DNA of 64,000 nt, taken from Rotaria sordida. Its lineage: Eukaryota > Rotifera > Eurotatoria > Philodinida > Philodinidae. This document shows, piece by piece, positions 13,336 through 24,900 of the stretch. A model generated the notes under the pieces. The model was not told the DNA's origin. It did not search any database and worked only from the letters and a program-made list of their open reading frames with translations. The stretch spans positions 160,730-224,729 of the forward strand of contig CAJNOL010000149.1 in the NCBI GenBank assembly GCA_905250125.1. Direction: 5' to 3'. The first letter of the stretch is position 1. Each line of letters opens with the position of its first letter. Position numbers and translations under genes: made by a program.

Positions 13336-14820
13336 TATAGAATGGTTAAGATAGAGTTAATATCAACTTGAATCAATGAAAGTCGTCTCATCTTCCTCGA
13401 AAATCAACTTTTGATATCGTGTATGGAATCTCCATGAAACGGTTTGAAGATGTTCAGCCAATTGAAATGAATCAATAAAGAAATTTTTGTGGCTTCAAAC
13501 CTTACTGTTCAGGAGATTTTCAGAGTCCAAAATGTAAAATAAGACTGTTACGGATGCGAATGTTTTTTCAATATCCTTCAAGCTATAGCGTTCGGACTCT
13601 TCTCATTTGAAAGAGAACTCCTTACTGCTTCGAGCAAGGAAATGAGTTCTTAAAGTTTTTATTTTATTTCATTTTTTTCGTTCTGAAGATCTTAAACCTC
13701 CACAATCCGAGGTAAAGTGTTCTAGAAAACTCACGATTGTTTTAATATTGAGAGTCAAATACATAGTCCTTTTCTATTATCAGAAACAGAATACATCTAC
13801 CTATGGCATAAAAAAGTCGCAGTTCAATAGAACGAATTTTTATGAGTTTTAAAACTAGACACCTTAGAGATCATGTCTATACGTTTATCTCAAACAATGT
13901 ATTTAAAAAGAAAAATAACAACTTCTGGAAGAGAAGAAGAATGGTTTTAAGATATAATCACGTGTTTGTTAATTTTCTAAGATATTAAAACATTGATACA
14001 GTGAATATAGATTTTCAAAACAAAATGGTAAGTTGACCGTAATTATGTAATGTAATATATGCGATGCATAATTTCTTTATCTTTTCATTATTTGAAAAGA
14101 GATTAACATTAAAAGGGTACAATTGCATACCTAGTCCTTTTATTTTCATACGCTGCATCTTAACATTTGAAACTTAAGGTTGAAGTATCTGAAAAAATGT
14201 GTATATGGTAGATTGATGAGAAACTAAATCATCCATGTGTCGGATGCTGTTCGACTTCTTATTATGATTACCAGTAGTAGTTCTCTTTGAGACTAAGAAA
14301 AGTTTAAAAGGATATGGATGCATGCCCATGACCTATGAATGAAATTTTCACTAAGAACAAGCGATTTCCAAAAAACTCGGAGTAAAGAGTTTCTATCTGA
14401 AATTTTTTTATATAGGCAGATTTAATAGTGATGAGATGATTCTGACGTTTTCAACAAAAATCAACACGTTTGTCTCGAGATATTCATTTCCCGCCCAAAA
14501 AAGCTGTTATCACCATAGGACACAACAATCAAATCTACTTGGAAATTGAATATCTCGAGAAAGACATTTCGTTTTGGTTGAAACTTGCCAGTTTATCTAA
14601 TATCTATTGAATCTGCTTATAGACAAAATTTCAGATCAAGATTCATAGCTACGGATTTTTCCTAAAATTCTTTGTGCTTATTAAAAATTCGTTGTTCTTA
14701 TTAAAAATTCTATTGAAACAGTCATAACTCTTCAATATTAGGCTATGTGACCGAATCCTTTTAAACTTGTCTTAATCTCCAAAAACACTAATCGTAGCAA
14801 TAATATGAAGCCGAATAGCA
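13336..14820. other. Intergenic stretch with a short hairpin, no gene seen
   Basis: No coding segment is recognised. A short inverted repeat around GTCTCGAGATATTCA (about 14,472-14,490) and its complement (about 14,545-14,565) could form a hairpin. The rest is unremarkable AT-rich sequence that may include decayed repeats. Confidence 0.45.
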
Positions 14821-14828
14821 TCCGACAG

Positions 14829-16005
14829 CAAAGATGGGATCGGTTCAGGTGTTTCAACATTTAAACCGAACCGAAACCGAAATCTCTCAAACAGAATCAA
14901 ACTGAAATCGACAGGTTGTTTAAGAATGCTAAACTGTACCGAACGGAACCAAAAATAAAAGTTTTCAAACCGAACGGAACCGAAAATAAAAGTTTTCAAA
15001 CCGAACTGAACCGAACCGAAAAACGATTTTTTTTAGAAGTCTACTAGGAATAACTAAAACTAAATACAGCTAACAAATTTGTTATTTTTTTGTGTGATTC
15101 AAGAGTTTTGTTATTTGAAGAAGATGAAGATGATGATATTAAAGGTGATGATGTTGATGTATTAATTAATTGTAAAGAATTATTTCCTGTTGATGTTATA
15201 AAATGAGTTTGGCTAGAATTAAACCCATTACAAATTCGAATATATTTATTCATGTTTCTAGTACCGGGTGAATATGAATATGTCATATAACGATACTTGC
15301 ATGATACAAATTTTTCGAATAATTCACTTTTTTCTTCATCAAGTTTTAGAGCAGGAATACCGAAACATTTCTAACAATCGAAATTTTTTATCTTTCATAT
15401 CAATACTCATCCAATTCTTTTATTAAATTTTAAGTTCGAACTTATTTTTTCAGTAGATAAAGATTGAAAACAACCGAACATGCTTGCTAGATAAATCGAT
15501 GGAAAAGATGAATTAGAAGATGAAGCATTTAATTGAACATTTTCACAATATGATGAAGAATCAAATTCAATAACATCAGCTATATTTATTAAGGGAAAAA
15601 TATTCATATTGTATTGAATTCAAAACAAAAGTATCTAAATGTTTTTTCTAAACTAAAGGCATGATTGGTTTATTTATACCTTCTTTTCTTAAACGAAGAA
15701 TGACAAAAAATATGTATCAATATTGCTATTGTTGCTAAGGACCTCTTTTCTCTTTCTAGTTTCTTGTTTTACATGTCAAAACACTGACTTAAACTATATC
15801 AATTTAACTACGAAACGAACCGAACAAAAACTGAGATGTGTTTGAAAAGTTTCGAACCGAACCGAAACCGATATCGGTTTGAAAGTTGCCAGCCGAACCG
15901 AAGCAGAACCGATATCGGTTTGAAAGTAGCGAACCGAACCGATCGGTTCATTTCGGTTTGGCTCGGTTCGGTTCGGTTCACGGAACCGAATCGATCCCAT
16001 CTCTG
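14829..16005. mobile_element. hAT-like non-autonomous DNA transposon with intact TIRs and 8-bp TSD
   Basis: The left end reads CAAAGATGGGATCGGTTC. The right end, reverse-complemented, reads CAGAGATGGGATCGATTC, so the terminal inverted repeats match at 16 of 18 positions and begin with the CA-R-A/G-G pattern typical of hAT elements. Flanking 8-mers are TCCGACAG (14,821-14,828) and TACGACAG (16,006-16,013), seven of eight identical, which fits the 8-bp target duplication of hAT. Both subterminal regions (about 14,840-15,030 and 15,813-15,990) are packed with GAACC/CCGAAC motifs in direct and inverted orientation, including two copies of CCGATATCGGTTTGAAAG. These are probably transposase-binding arrays. 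No transposase gene is present. The interior carries a small minus-strand gene (15,044-15,607). Confidence 0.85.
15044..15607 (-). CDS. Unknown Ser-rich cargo gene inside the hAT-like element
   Basis: Two coding-like segments join in frame: 15,607-15,446 (54 codons from ATG) and 15,370-15,044 (109 codons with stop), about 162 residues. The 75-nt intervening sequence starts ATAAGT and ends TTGTTAG, so the donor has AT where GT is expected. This is either a mutated donor or a non-canonical AT-AG intron. Exon 1 is Ser/Asn-rich. Exon 2 begins KCFGIPALKLDEEKSELFEKF and ends in a serine run before the stop. No known domain was recognised. Codon usage resembles the host genes, so a captured host gene fragment is a reasonable guess. 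Function unknown. Confidence 0.45.
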
Positions 16006-16013
16006 TACGACAG

Positions 16014-16893
16014 TTAGATATGGTTTTTTATAAGAGTCCCTGAGGATCCTAATTTTCGGAAATAATACCCATTTCAAAGAAAAGTGGAGGATATTTTTTG
16101 TTTTCACAATAGAAAAGAGAGGATGAAGTTGCATCGAATCATATATTACAGGTTCTCCTAAAATGTTTTCTGAAGTTTTTAATCAAACTTATAAAAAAAA
16201 TGGCGAAAAGATGGTTCCTTTTAAAATAAACAAAAAAGTAAGAAATGTGATTTTTTTTCATAGCAATTGCTTGAAAAATCGATTGAGAATGATAACTAGA
16301 ATACCTATGACTACTGAATAACTAAATCTAAAAATCTTAGGCTTGTGTAGATTTTTAGATCTGCCATTGGCGGTTCGAATGCACACCCGATAATTTTCAA
16401 AAACGAACTTGTAATATACGATTCGATGCATCTTTATCTCCTCTTTCTAAAGGTTAAAATTGCAGCTCTCCATCTTGTTTCTATCAAAAATTATCCAAAA
16501 AAAAAATATCCATTTGCCTATTTTTGTTTGCAATGAGTATCATTTGGGAAACTTTTCTCGTTATTAAAACTTTTCTCAAAAGCAATTTTCTCGTATTCTC
16601 ATAGGAAAAAAAAACAGAATTCATATTGGGAAATACATACTGCATTTTTCTTGGCTATATAATTATTTTCATATATTGATTTTCTCTCGATTGATCATGG
16701 CCATTCAGCGAAAAAAAAATATATATATACGCAGTTAAAGAAAAAAAAAATTAACAATGTTCTTATTTTCGACCGTAATTTCACAGGTGGCAAAGAAACT
16801 TCTGTATTCTACACAGTTGAACCACAATGAGGAGTAGAAATAAAAAAGAAAATAACTACAAGCGTCTTCGACAGCGATACACTTCAACGTATT

Positions 16894-16940
<47 letters not shown>

Positions 16941-17212
16941 TGGCGAAAACGAATACAGATGGAAAACGTATGAAAATGAGCACCAGTTTTACAATCAAAC
17001 AAGAAATGTATATGTATATACTGTACAGTTGTTAAAGGAAAAAGGCAAAAGAAAAAATATGATGTTAATGCACCGGCGACAAGAACAGTATAAAAAAATA
17101 GTAAATGACACGATAACAAGAAAAAAAATCACCGACAGGTTGTTTTTTTATTAAACTACTAGTCTATAGATATACAAAGATAAAAAGGAAACGAAAAAAA
17201 AAAACACATATT
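16014..17212. other. AT-rich stretch with a (TA)n microsatellite
   Basis: A TA tract of about 42 nt lies at 16,896-16,937. Other frames are low complexity. No gene, RNA or larger repeat is recognised in this 1.2 kb downstream of the carrier gene's 3' end. Confidence 0.5.
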
Positions 17213-19821
17213 TTATGCTTCAGCTTCTTTTAACGCATTGGCTTCTGCATCAACTTTCTTTAGTATAACTTTTGTTGTTTGTACAGTTGTTACTTCAACT
17301 GTTGATGGTGCTGTCGTGTTTGTTAAACATAAAGCAATCACTATTTCGTATGTACTCATCATAATAGCTGTATTCTGTAAATTATTTAAATGAATAAATA
17401 GATAAATAAATTTCAAAACGAAAAAAGAAATTTAATCTTACAGGAATTTGTCGAATAAGATGTGTTAATAAACCTCGATAAAGACCAGGCATACCTTCTT
17501 CATATATAACTGTTCGTATTGTTTGAACAAGTGTTCGATATTTAGTACCTTCTTCTCTTAAACGTGTTCGAATAACTTCATGAGGATAACATAATGTACT
17601 TGCACAAGATTTTGAACATGCAGCAGCACCCAAATATGAAAAAAAATCAAATAAATCAGGCTCGTCAGATGTACGATTTTGATTTGCTTGCATTAATTGT
17701 AATTGTGCTTTTAGTTGTTCATAAATAACAAAATGAACTATTGTTTCCGATACACCCATATATGATGCAGATATGCCTATGGTGTTTTTTTTATTTATAA
17801 GAAAAAATTTCAATATTTGTTTAGCTTCAATTAAGAAAATACCTTTATAGAAGCCTCGAAAACCACTTTGACGATAAATATTTCGAACAACATCGAGAGC
17901 ACGAAGATTTCTCAAATATTAAAAATACAATTAGATTATTGTATTCATATTTATTTATTAACCGATTAACTAACTTTAACACGTAAGTAATTCAATTCCT
18001 TTTTTAGAAATTCTCTTGTGATTATTCAATATTACATGCGAATATATTTTATATGGAAAAAAGGAGTATATGATTGGATGAAAGAATGAATAAGAAAAAA
18101 AAAATAACAATTAATTTTCTGCTAACGTCTAGTATTTTCAAGTCCATATTTTTTGATAATTACAAGAAATGTCTAAGATTTTCTCTTAGAATAAACATTA
18201 TAAAACTTGAATATTTTTCTCAATTTTACATTTTATGCCATTAAACTTTTATATACATGACATTAAAGGAGCACTATATCTTTAGACACTAGTTTATGAC
18301 ATCTCATTTAAATATTCAAAACAATATTTTCTATATAGAATTAATAATTCGAATAATATGTCTTATTTTCAAATCATAAGGACAATCCTTAATACTTACC
18401 CTTGATCAAGTTGAAGTCGAGTTTTAACAAACCATATCGGATTAGTACATGTAGACATAGCAATACCTTGAATATAAAAAAAAATGTTTTTTGTTAAAAT
18501 TCAAGGCTTGACAAATAGTTAAGATCAATTCATCGAATTGATGATATAAAAAAAATTCGCGTTAAAAACCCGCTTCATTATATACGCTGACGTTGATAGA
18601 TACATTTGATGAGCGACAAGAAAAAAAACGAAGCAAATGTAATGCCATCTATCAGAACTGTCACAAGACGTTTTATTGATAGTGTCACATGAAAGAAATT
18701 TTTTAAATATTTACTTAAAGTCGATCTATCTTTTTCCTTTTTGGACTTCAATCTGATCTAATATCTACTCCGAATTTGAACTAATTCAGAGATTGATTTA
18801 TTACGATTGTTCATCAAATTCAATTTTTTTGTTTTTCCTTGCAAAATCTGAGACTTGTCCAAGTAATATCCTTTTTTTTTTTAAATATCAAGTTATACTA
18901 TTCAAAAATCAACGTAACTCAAATCTGATGGTTGCAAAATATATTTTGCCTCTCTTTAAAGTTTTTGTAGATCTACCAGATAACTTCAATTAATTAATAT
19001 TAAAAATATCATTGTCATTATTAAAGATTAAAGACATAGGTAGCTTTTGATCGCAGAAATCATTTAATTGATGGTCTTTTTTTCTTTATATTTCTCAAAA
19101 TTATCATTTCAACTTACATGCAAATTTTTCAATTGTTTATTAAAATCCTACCTGCAGTAGCTGCCGATGTAACATGTACCACTGGTGTTTCTCGTTCCAT
19201 TTCTTCGACTAGAAATGATTTTGTATTAGCATAAGCAAAGAAATAAATTGCCCTATAAATATGAATATATCCAATAAATAAACATAATGATTTTTATGCA
19301 TACCGAGATGGTGCTACACCAAGTAAATTTGGTACTATACCTTTGAAAAGTCCTGGAATACCTTCATATTTTAGAATATATCTTTAAAAAAAAACAAATA
19401 ATGAATTTCAAAATATACAAAAGAAAAAATTTTCAGTAGTTAAAATTTATACCGAAACGCAGCTATGATACTTGGACGTTTATTTTGTGATGACATTGAA
19501 CGGTAAATATTATATCTTACGGTATTACTCATAGATGAACGTAAATTAAGATAATTATATTCTTTGGAAACGGAAATCTTTGATGATTGATAACGAGTTT
19601 TGATTACTTCTAATGGGCATGTTAGTACGGCTCCAAGTGTACCAGCAAGTCTTAAAGAAAAAAAAACAATTCTAATGAATAAAATAAAAATCAATATTTG
19701 TCTTTTTTTACCCTCCTGCGAATAAATGAATATACGATGAACGATTTGAACCTATTTGTTGTTGTTGTTGTTGCTGTTGTTCACTGGTGTTATGGGTGTC
19801 AACGAGAACAGTTGTAGGCAT
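17213..19821 (-). CDS. SLC25A36: Mitochondrial pyrimidine nucleotide carrier (SLC25A33/36 type)
   Basis: This is an inner-membrane mitochondrial carrier of about 372 residues, of the family that exchanges pyrimidine (deoxy)nucleotides for mitochondrial DNA and RNA synthesis. Eight exons are read: 19821-19712, 19650-19453, 19381-19304, 19252-19152, 18466-18400, 17910-17843, 17776-17442 and 17374-17213. All have GT-AG introns and consistent phases. The three carrier signatures are CPLEVIKTR, NPIWFVKTR and YPHEVIRTR; the PIW and PHE variants are characteristic of SLC25A33/36 and yeast Rim2. Other family blocks are RAIYFFAYANTK and GISASYMGVSETIVHFVIYE. The N-terminus carries a short poly-Gln run after the chosen ATG. 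Most introns are 50-75 nt, but those at 18,467-19,151 and 17,911-18,399 are longer and AT-rich. Which of the two vertebrate paralogues it matches better cannot be decided here. Confidence 0.92.
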
Positions 19822-21939
19822 GGTACCGATTATAATAATGAATAAAATGAGAATAAAATGAGAAATAGTATAATTTCAACGATGATAATGTTCGATGACT
19901 GCAGAACATTTAGAAATTAAGGTTTTAATTGATGGTTTTTTTTTGTTTTATTTCTTCTTTGTTTGTGTGATTTTATTAAGTTAATTAATAGAATTTTTTA
20001 TCGAATAAATAATATGAAAAAATATTGAACATATCTAAAATAATAAAATATTGCTTTCTGTTTGAATGCTTTACTTCAACTATAATCAAAAATTAAGATA
20101 TTATAAAATTCAACAACTTCACGACTAATTTCCACTCAATAAATATACTCAAAAATATTAAAATATTTTATCGATCATTGGTTCGATAACAGATTAATAA
20201 TTTGAAAATTTTCCTATGACAAATCTTTTACAAAATAATTTCCTGTTTTTGTTTTATATATAGTTATTTCAAAAGAATCAATGCGTAAAAAGTAGTAATG
20301 TTTGTGTAACTTTTTTTCCTAGTGTAAATAAGGCGTAGATATAGAGAACACAAAAGATATTTATTCATTTCTCATTGCTAGTAGTCAGATAAGGACGTCA
20401 AATAGAAATGTCTTAAGAAGTCTTACAGAACAATAATAATTATTCGGCAATAAACCGCATGAAGGAAGTTTTTTGTAAGAACAGAACAAGATGATAAACT
20501 GAATAAATGTTTTTAACAAAACTCGCTAAATTTCTATTGACACACATCCGTTTTATAAAAGACAGGCAAGGAATTTTTATTTTTTATTTTTTATGAAATG
20601 ATTACAGCACAACAATAGAAGATAAACAGCTATATAGGAGATGATTCACTCTTTTATTACATATAGCATGTAAAATCATATTATTATAAACCAATTTCGA
20701 CATACCTGATGATAGCATTTCTAATGAAAATTATCAACAAAGTGTTTTTGTACATTCTATTTATACTAGCAAGGTGTTCGTAGATACTTTTTTTTAATCA
20801 TCATCAAGGTGTATCAAAACGTACAATAACGTAGTTCTTTTAACTTATATATTTAATAAACAACAGGAAGAAAAATTTGTTTTTTTGTGTGACAAACAAT
20901 ACCTGTTGATAATAAAAAAGATAAGCAAAAAAACATTATTTTGCTTTTTTTTCTGATGTAATCAAAGAGTGATTGAAAAACAGAAGAAAAAAGCAAAGCA
21001 CTTTAAATTAATCGAATAAATTACGTTTACTATTTTTTCACTTAAAAATTCATCTATCTTTTTCGAAACAATATATTATTCTATTCAGTAAAGTGTACGG
21101 GCTACACATTAATTTTTGAGTAATATGTGAAATATCGTGTATGACTCAAGCAGCAGGTGTTCTGTATATTTTGTACTTACGCTTAGTACACCTGCCAGTA
21201 AAAATACGGCCTACTAATATGTCAGTGATAAGAAACATATCTGAATAAAAGGCGTGTTTCAAAATTTTTAAATAAATATACTCCACTATTAGTAATGCTT
21301 TTTTGGTATATACAAAAATTTATCTATGATGTTTTTTGTTTGTTAAAAGATATACGCGACACAATTTTATATAATAATTAGTTTCAATCAATGATTATTT
21401 GATGTTTGATTTATAAAAAAAAAAATTGATTTTCTAAAAATAAAACATGTTCTTTTTACATACGTTTTAAATAAATTTCCAATGGTATGATTACATTTAA
21501 GTAATATAAAATACAAGAAATAGTATTGTATAACGAAATAACCATACAGATGATCAGAAAGAAATCATGCTCGCAATGAATGACTGGAAGCTGTGTCAAT
21601 TATGCAACAAGTTTCCTGAATGTACATAATTGATAATACAAAAATAAAAAAAATGTCGATTAATACCATTTGTTCGTTCAATGTACAATCATAAAACAAT
21701 TTTCTTTTTGGATAAATAACAGACAAATGTATTGCTCTCTTTTTTTCATTAGTATGTACGTAAGTAAGTGAAAATTTCTGAATGGATTAAAATGATCGAA
21801 TGAAATGCCTCCTTTTCATCATTTGATGAAATAAATATCGAATCCTATTTCGAGATGAATCATATTAGTTTGTTTTTTTTTCTCTACAAATGATAGTTTA
21901 CCCTTTTTTTCTAATAGAAACTTTGTATAATTAAATATC
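19822..21939. promoter_or_regulatory. Divergent intergenic region between SLC25A36-like and WDR7
   Basis: Two genes are transcribed away from this 2.1-kb AT-rich interval, so it probably holds both promoters, but no core promoter element can be pinned down. An inverted repeat GCAGGTGT (21,153-21,160) / ACACCTGC (21,188-21,195) contains E-box-like CAGGTG/CACCTG cores. No coding sequence is seen. Confidence 0.4.
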
Positions 21940-24900
21940 ATGGCTTGTAGTTCACGAATACTGTTACCATTTGCACTATGGCCTGAAAATCCTCCATCAT
22001 TATCAGTGTCATCATTGTTTATAAATTTTGCAAGTGATGATCTTATAACGGGTACAAATGATGGTTTTATCGTTTGCTGGAAAATTTTATCTGATCATCA
22101 AAAAGTAAATTAAAGTTCTTTCTTTTCTTTTGGTTCTTTTCTTAATCGAAATTTTTTTTATTTAGATTATTCCAAGATTAATGTTAATTGGTCATACAAA
22201 TCAAGTTTCATTTATTGTTGCTTCAACATCAACACATCAACTCGAACAATTTATAAGTATTTCAGATAATGATGGGTATGTAATGAAGAATATTTCTTTA
22301 TTTTATTTTATTTTATTTTGATTTTAAAGTGAAATTAAATCATGGAATAATGAAGATGGTCATTGTATTGAACATATACGAACTAATCTTAAACATCGTT
22401 CTGCTCAAGTAAATAAAATTTTTATTTTTATATATTTATTTATTTATTCTTTTTTGTTTTTAGTGTTTTAATTATCAATTAACAAATGAAAATTTTCTTA
22501 TATGTTGTGGTTGTTATTCGGAAATACTTATTTATGATATGCGTACACTTGAAATTAAATATACTCTTACACCATCAAATGTTAATGCAGATTGGATATC
22601 AACATTTTTTGTTTTTCAAAAAGCAAATGCTCCAGGTTTATTTAGGATAAATATTAGAAAAATAAAAAATATTTATTTATTTGTATAGATGTTATTATTG
22701 CTATTGGATTACTTGACAGTGGTTGTGTTAAATTATGGGCATTTGATCCTCGTACAGCTACTTCAAATGTAAGTATAAATATTTTAATAAACTGAATTAT
22801 AAAATATTTATGAAAATTTTTTTAGACAGCTATTGAAGGTACAAGTATAGGAAATAATAATAATATTTTACCAATTGATCTTAAAGAACATGAAAGTAAA
22901 GAAATTCGTACACAATTTGGTTCAATTATTGTACCTTGTGAAGAATGTCAAAGAATGATGCTTATTGTTTATGGTCAAGGTTGGCAGGTAAGTGATACGT
23001 TTTTTTCTTTGTTGATTTCAATAAAGATTAATGATTATTTTAGATATTTGATGGAATTGATTTTACAGAATTATGTTCATATGTAATGGATGACAAAGAT
23101 ATAGTTAAAAATGAACATTGGATAAATGGATATTTTCCCACACCAGATTTAGTTATTCTTTTTTCTGCTCGAGGTTATGGACATATTTTTCGTCTGCCAG
23201 AAAAGTAATTTAAATGAATTGCTTAAAGTTTTTTTTTTGTTTAATTCTAATTTTTTTAGTGCAACCTTTATGAATCCAAAATTTCGTTCACAACATAATA
23301 AAGGTGATATGCAATTACCACAATGGTTATGCAGATTAAATGTTGGAAATGAATTAGTAAGATTTGTATTTTTATTTGATGAAATTAAGAAGATTACAAA
23401 TCCAAATAAGGAATTGTTGTATCAGAAGAAAAGTATTTGGCATAGTCAGAAAAAAGATTTAAAACAACATGACCAACAGAAAGTATTAAACATTTGGTTA
23501 AAATCAGAATTATGCGTTGTTTCCAAACTTTCGTAAGACTCATAGATTGAGAGTTATGAGCAAATCTTTAATACATCAATAGCAAGAGTAATGGATATTC
23601 TCATCATAAGTTTTCTATAAGGCATCTATCAGCAATGAAAATTTCTATAAGAGATACAATATCGTGTTTACAGTTCCTTGGTTTCCACGCTTAAAAAGTG
23701 AACTCGGTCGTTTCTGACTGATCGCTGCAAGACTCTCGATTCTTACCTAACTTTGTAGAGGACAGTCTTTACCTTTATGCTGTGCAAAACAATCTCTATT
23801 ATGGTATGTATGCAATAAGAGCTATCATTGCTGGGAAGACAGTCTATTATAGAGGTGTTAACTCAAGACGTCATACAATCAAAAAGAAAGTCGAATTAAA
23901 CGAAATAGGCATTTTTATGAAAATAACTGAACAACAGCATGCATTTAAACTTTGTTTTCAGACTTTTCAAAGATTTGCTCAAGTTGACCAGATTTCGGCA
24001 GGGTTGAATGCTTTTTTGGGAATTGATCAGAAAAAAGAAAATTTTTCAAAATTGAGGAATTGCACTTTTCCCCAACCAACTGCTCGGAACACCTCTTGAT
24101 TTGTGTTTTTGAACAATAAGAGAAACATTAATTTATTGATTCTAGAAACTTGCTCAAACACCAATTTTTTCATGTCATACAAAATTAAAACAATGTCAAG
24201 TTTATCGAGCTGATTCTTCAGGTCAAATATCTGTTTGGCATATAAATCTAAAAAAATTTTCAACAGATACTGGTAAAATCTAATCATTTTTTTTTGTCTT
24301 AATGTCATAACAATGCTTGTTTTTTTTTCAATAGACATTCTTCCGACATATTCAATTTCTTATAAAGATACTTGGTCACATGCATTAACAAATATTCGTA
24401 CTATAAAAAAAATTTTAAATGATGTATATTATTATTCAATTTAATTCTATTTTAACTTAAATACAAAAATATTTATTTAGATATTACCATGTAAAATAAA
24501 TAAATTAACAGCATCATGTCATTTAATAACAATGGATCGTCTTGCATTTGGTACTGATAATGGAAAAATTTATATAGTACCAGCATTAAAACTTATTTTA
24601 AGTCTTTTTTCAAATAATAATCAACAAAAAGAAAATTTTGGTATTTAATTTTCTTTTTTATTTCGTTTCTCATCAGAGGAAAAAAACATCGAATTTCTTT
24701 AGATATTCAAACACTTAGTGGTCATAATCAAACAATAACATGTTTAATTCATCCACATAGTGAATATTCACGTTATGATATTCAACATTTAGTTAGTGGT
24801 AGTATTGATCATTCAATACGTTTATGGGATTTAGCAACAAATACACAATTACATATGTTTACTGTACATTCCGGTACAATTCTTATGTTTCACATTCCAC

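Noticed and set aside
23782..24099. 105-codon plus-strand frame in a WDR7 intron
   Set aside because: No domain, lies wholly within a GT-AG intron between clear WDR7 exons, and resembles decayed repeat sequence.
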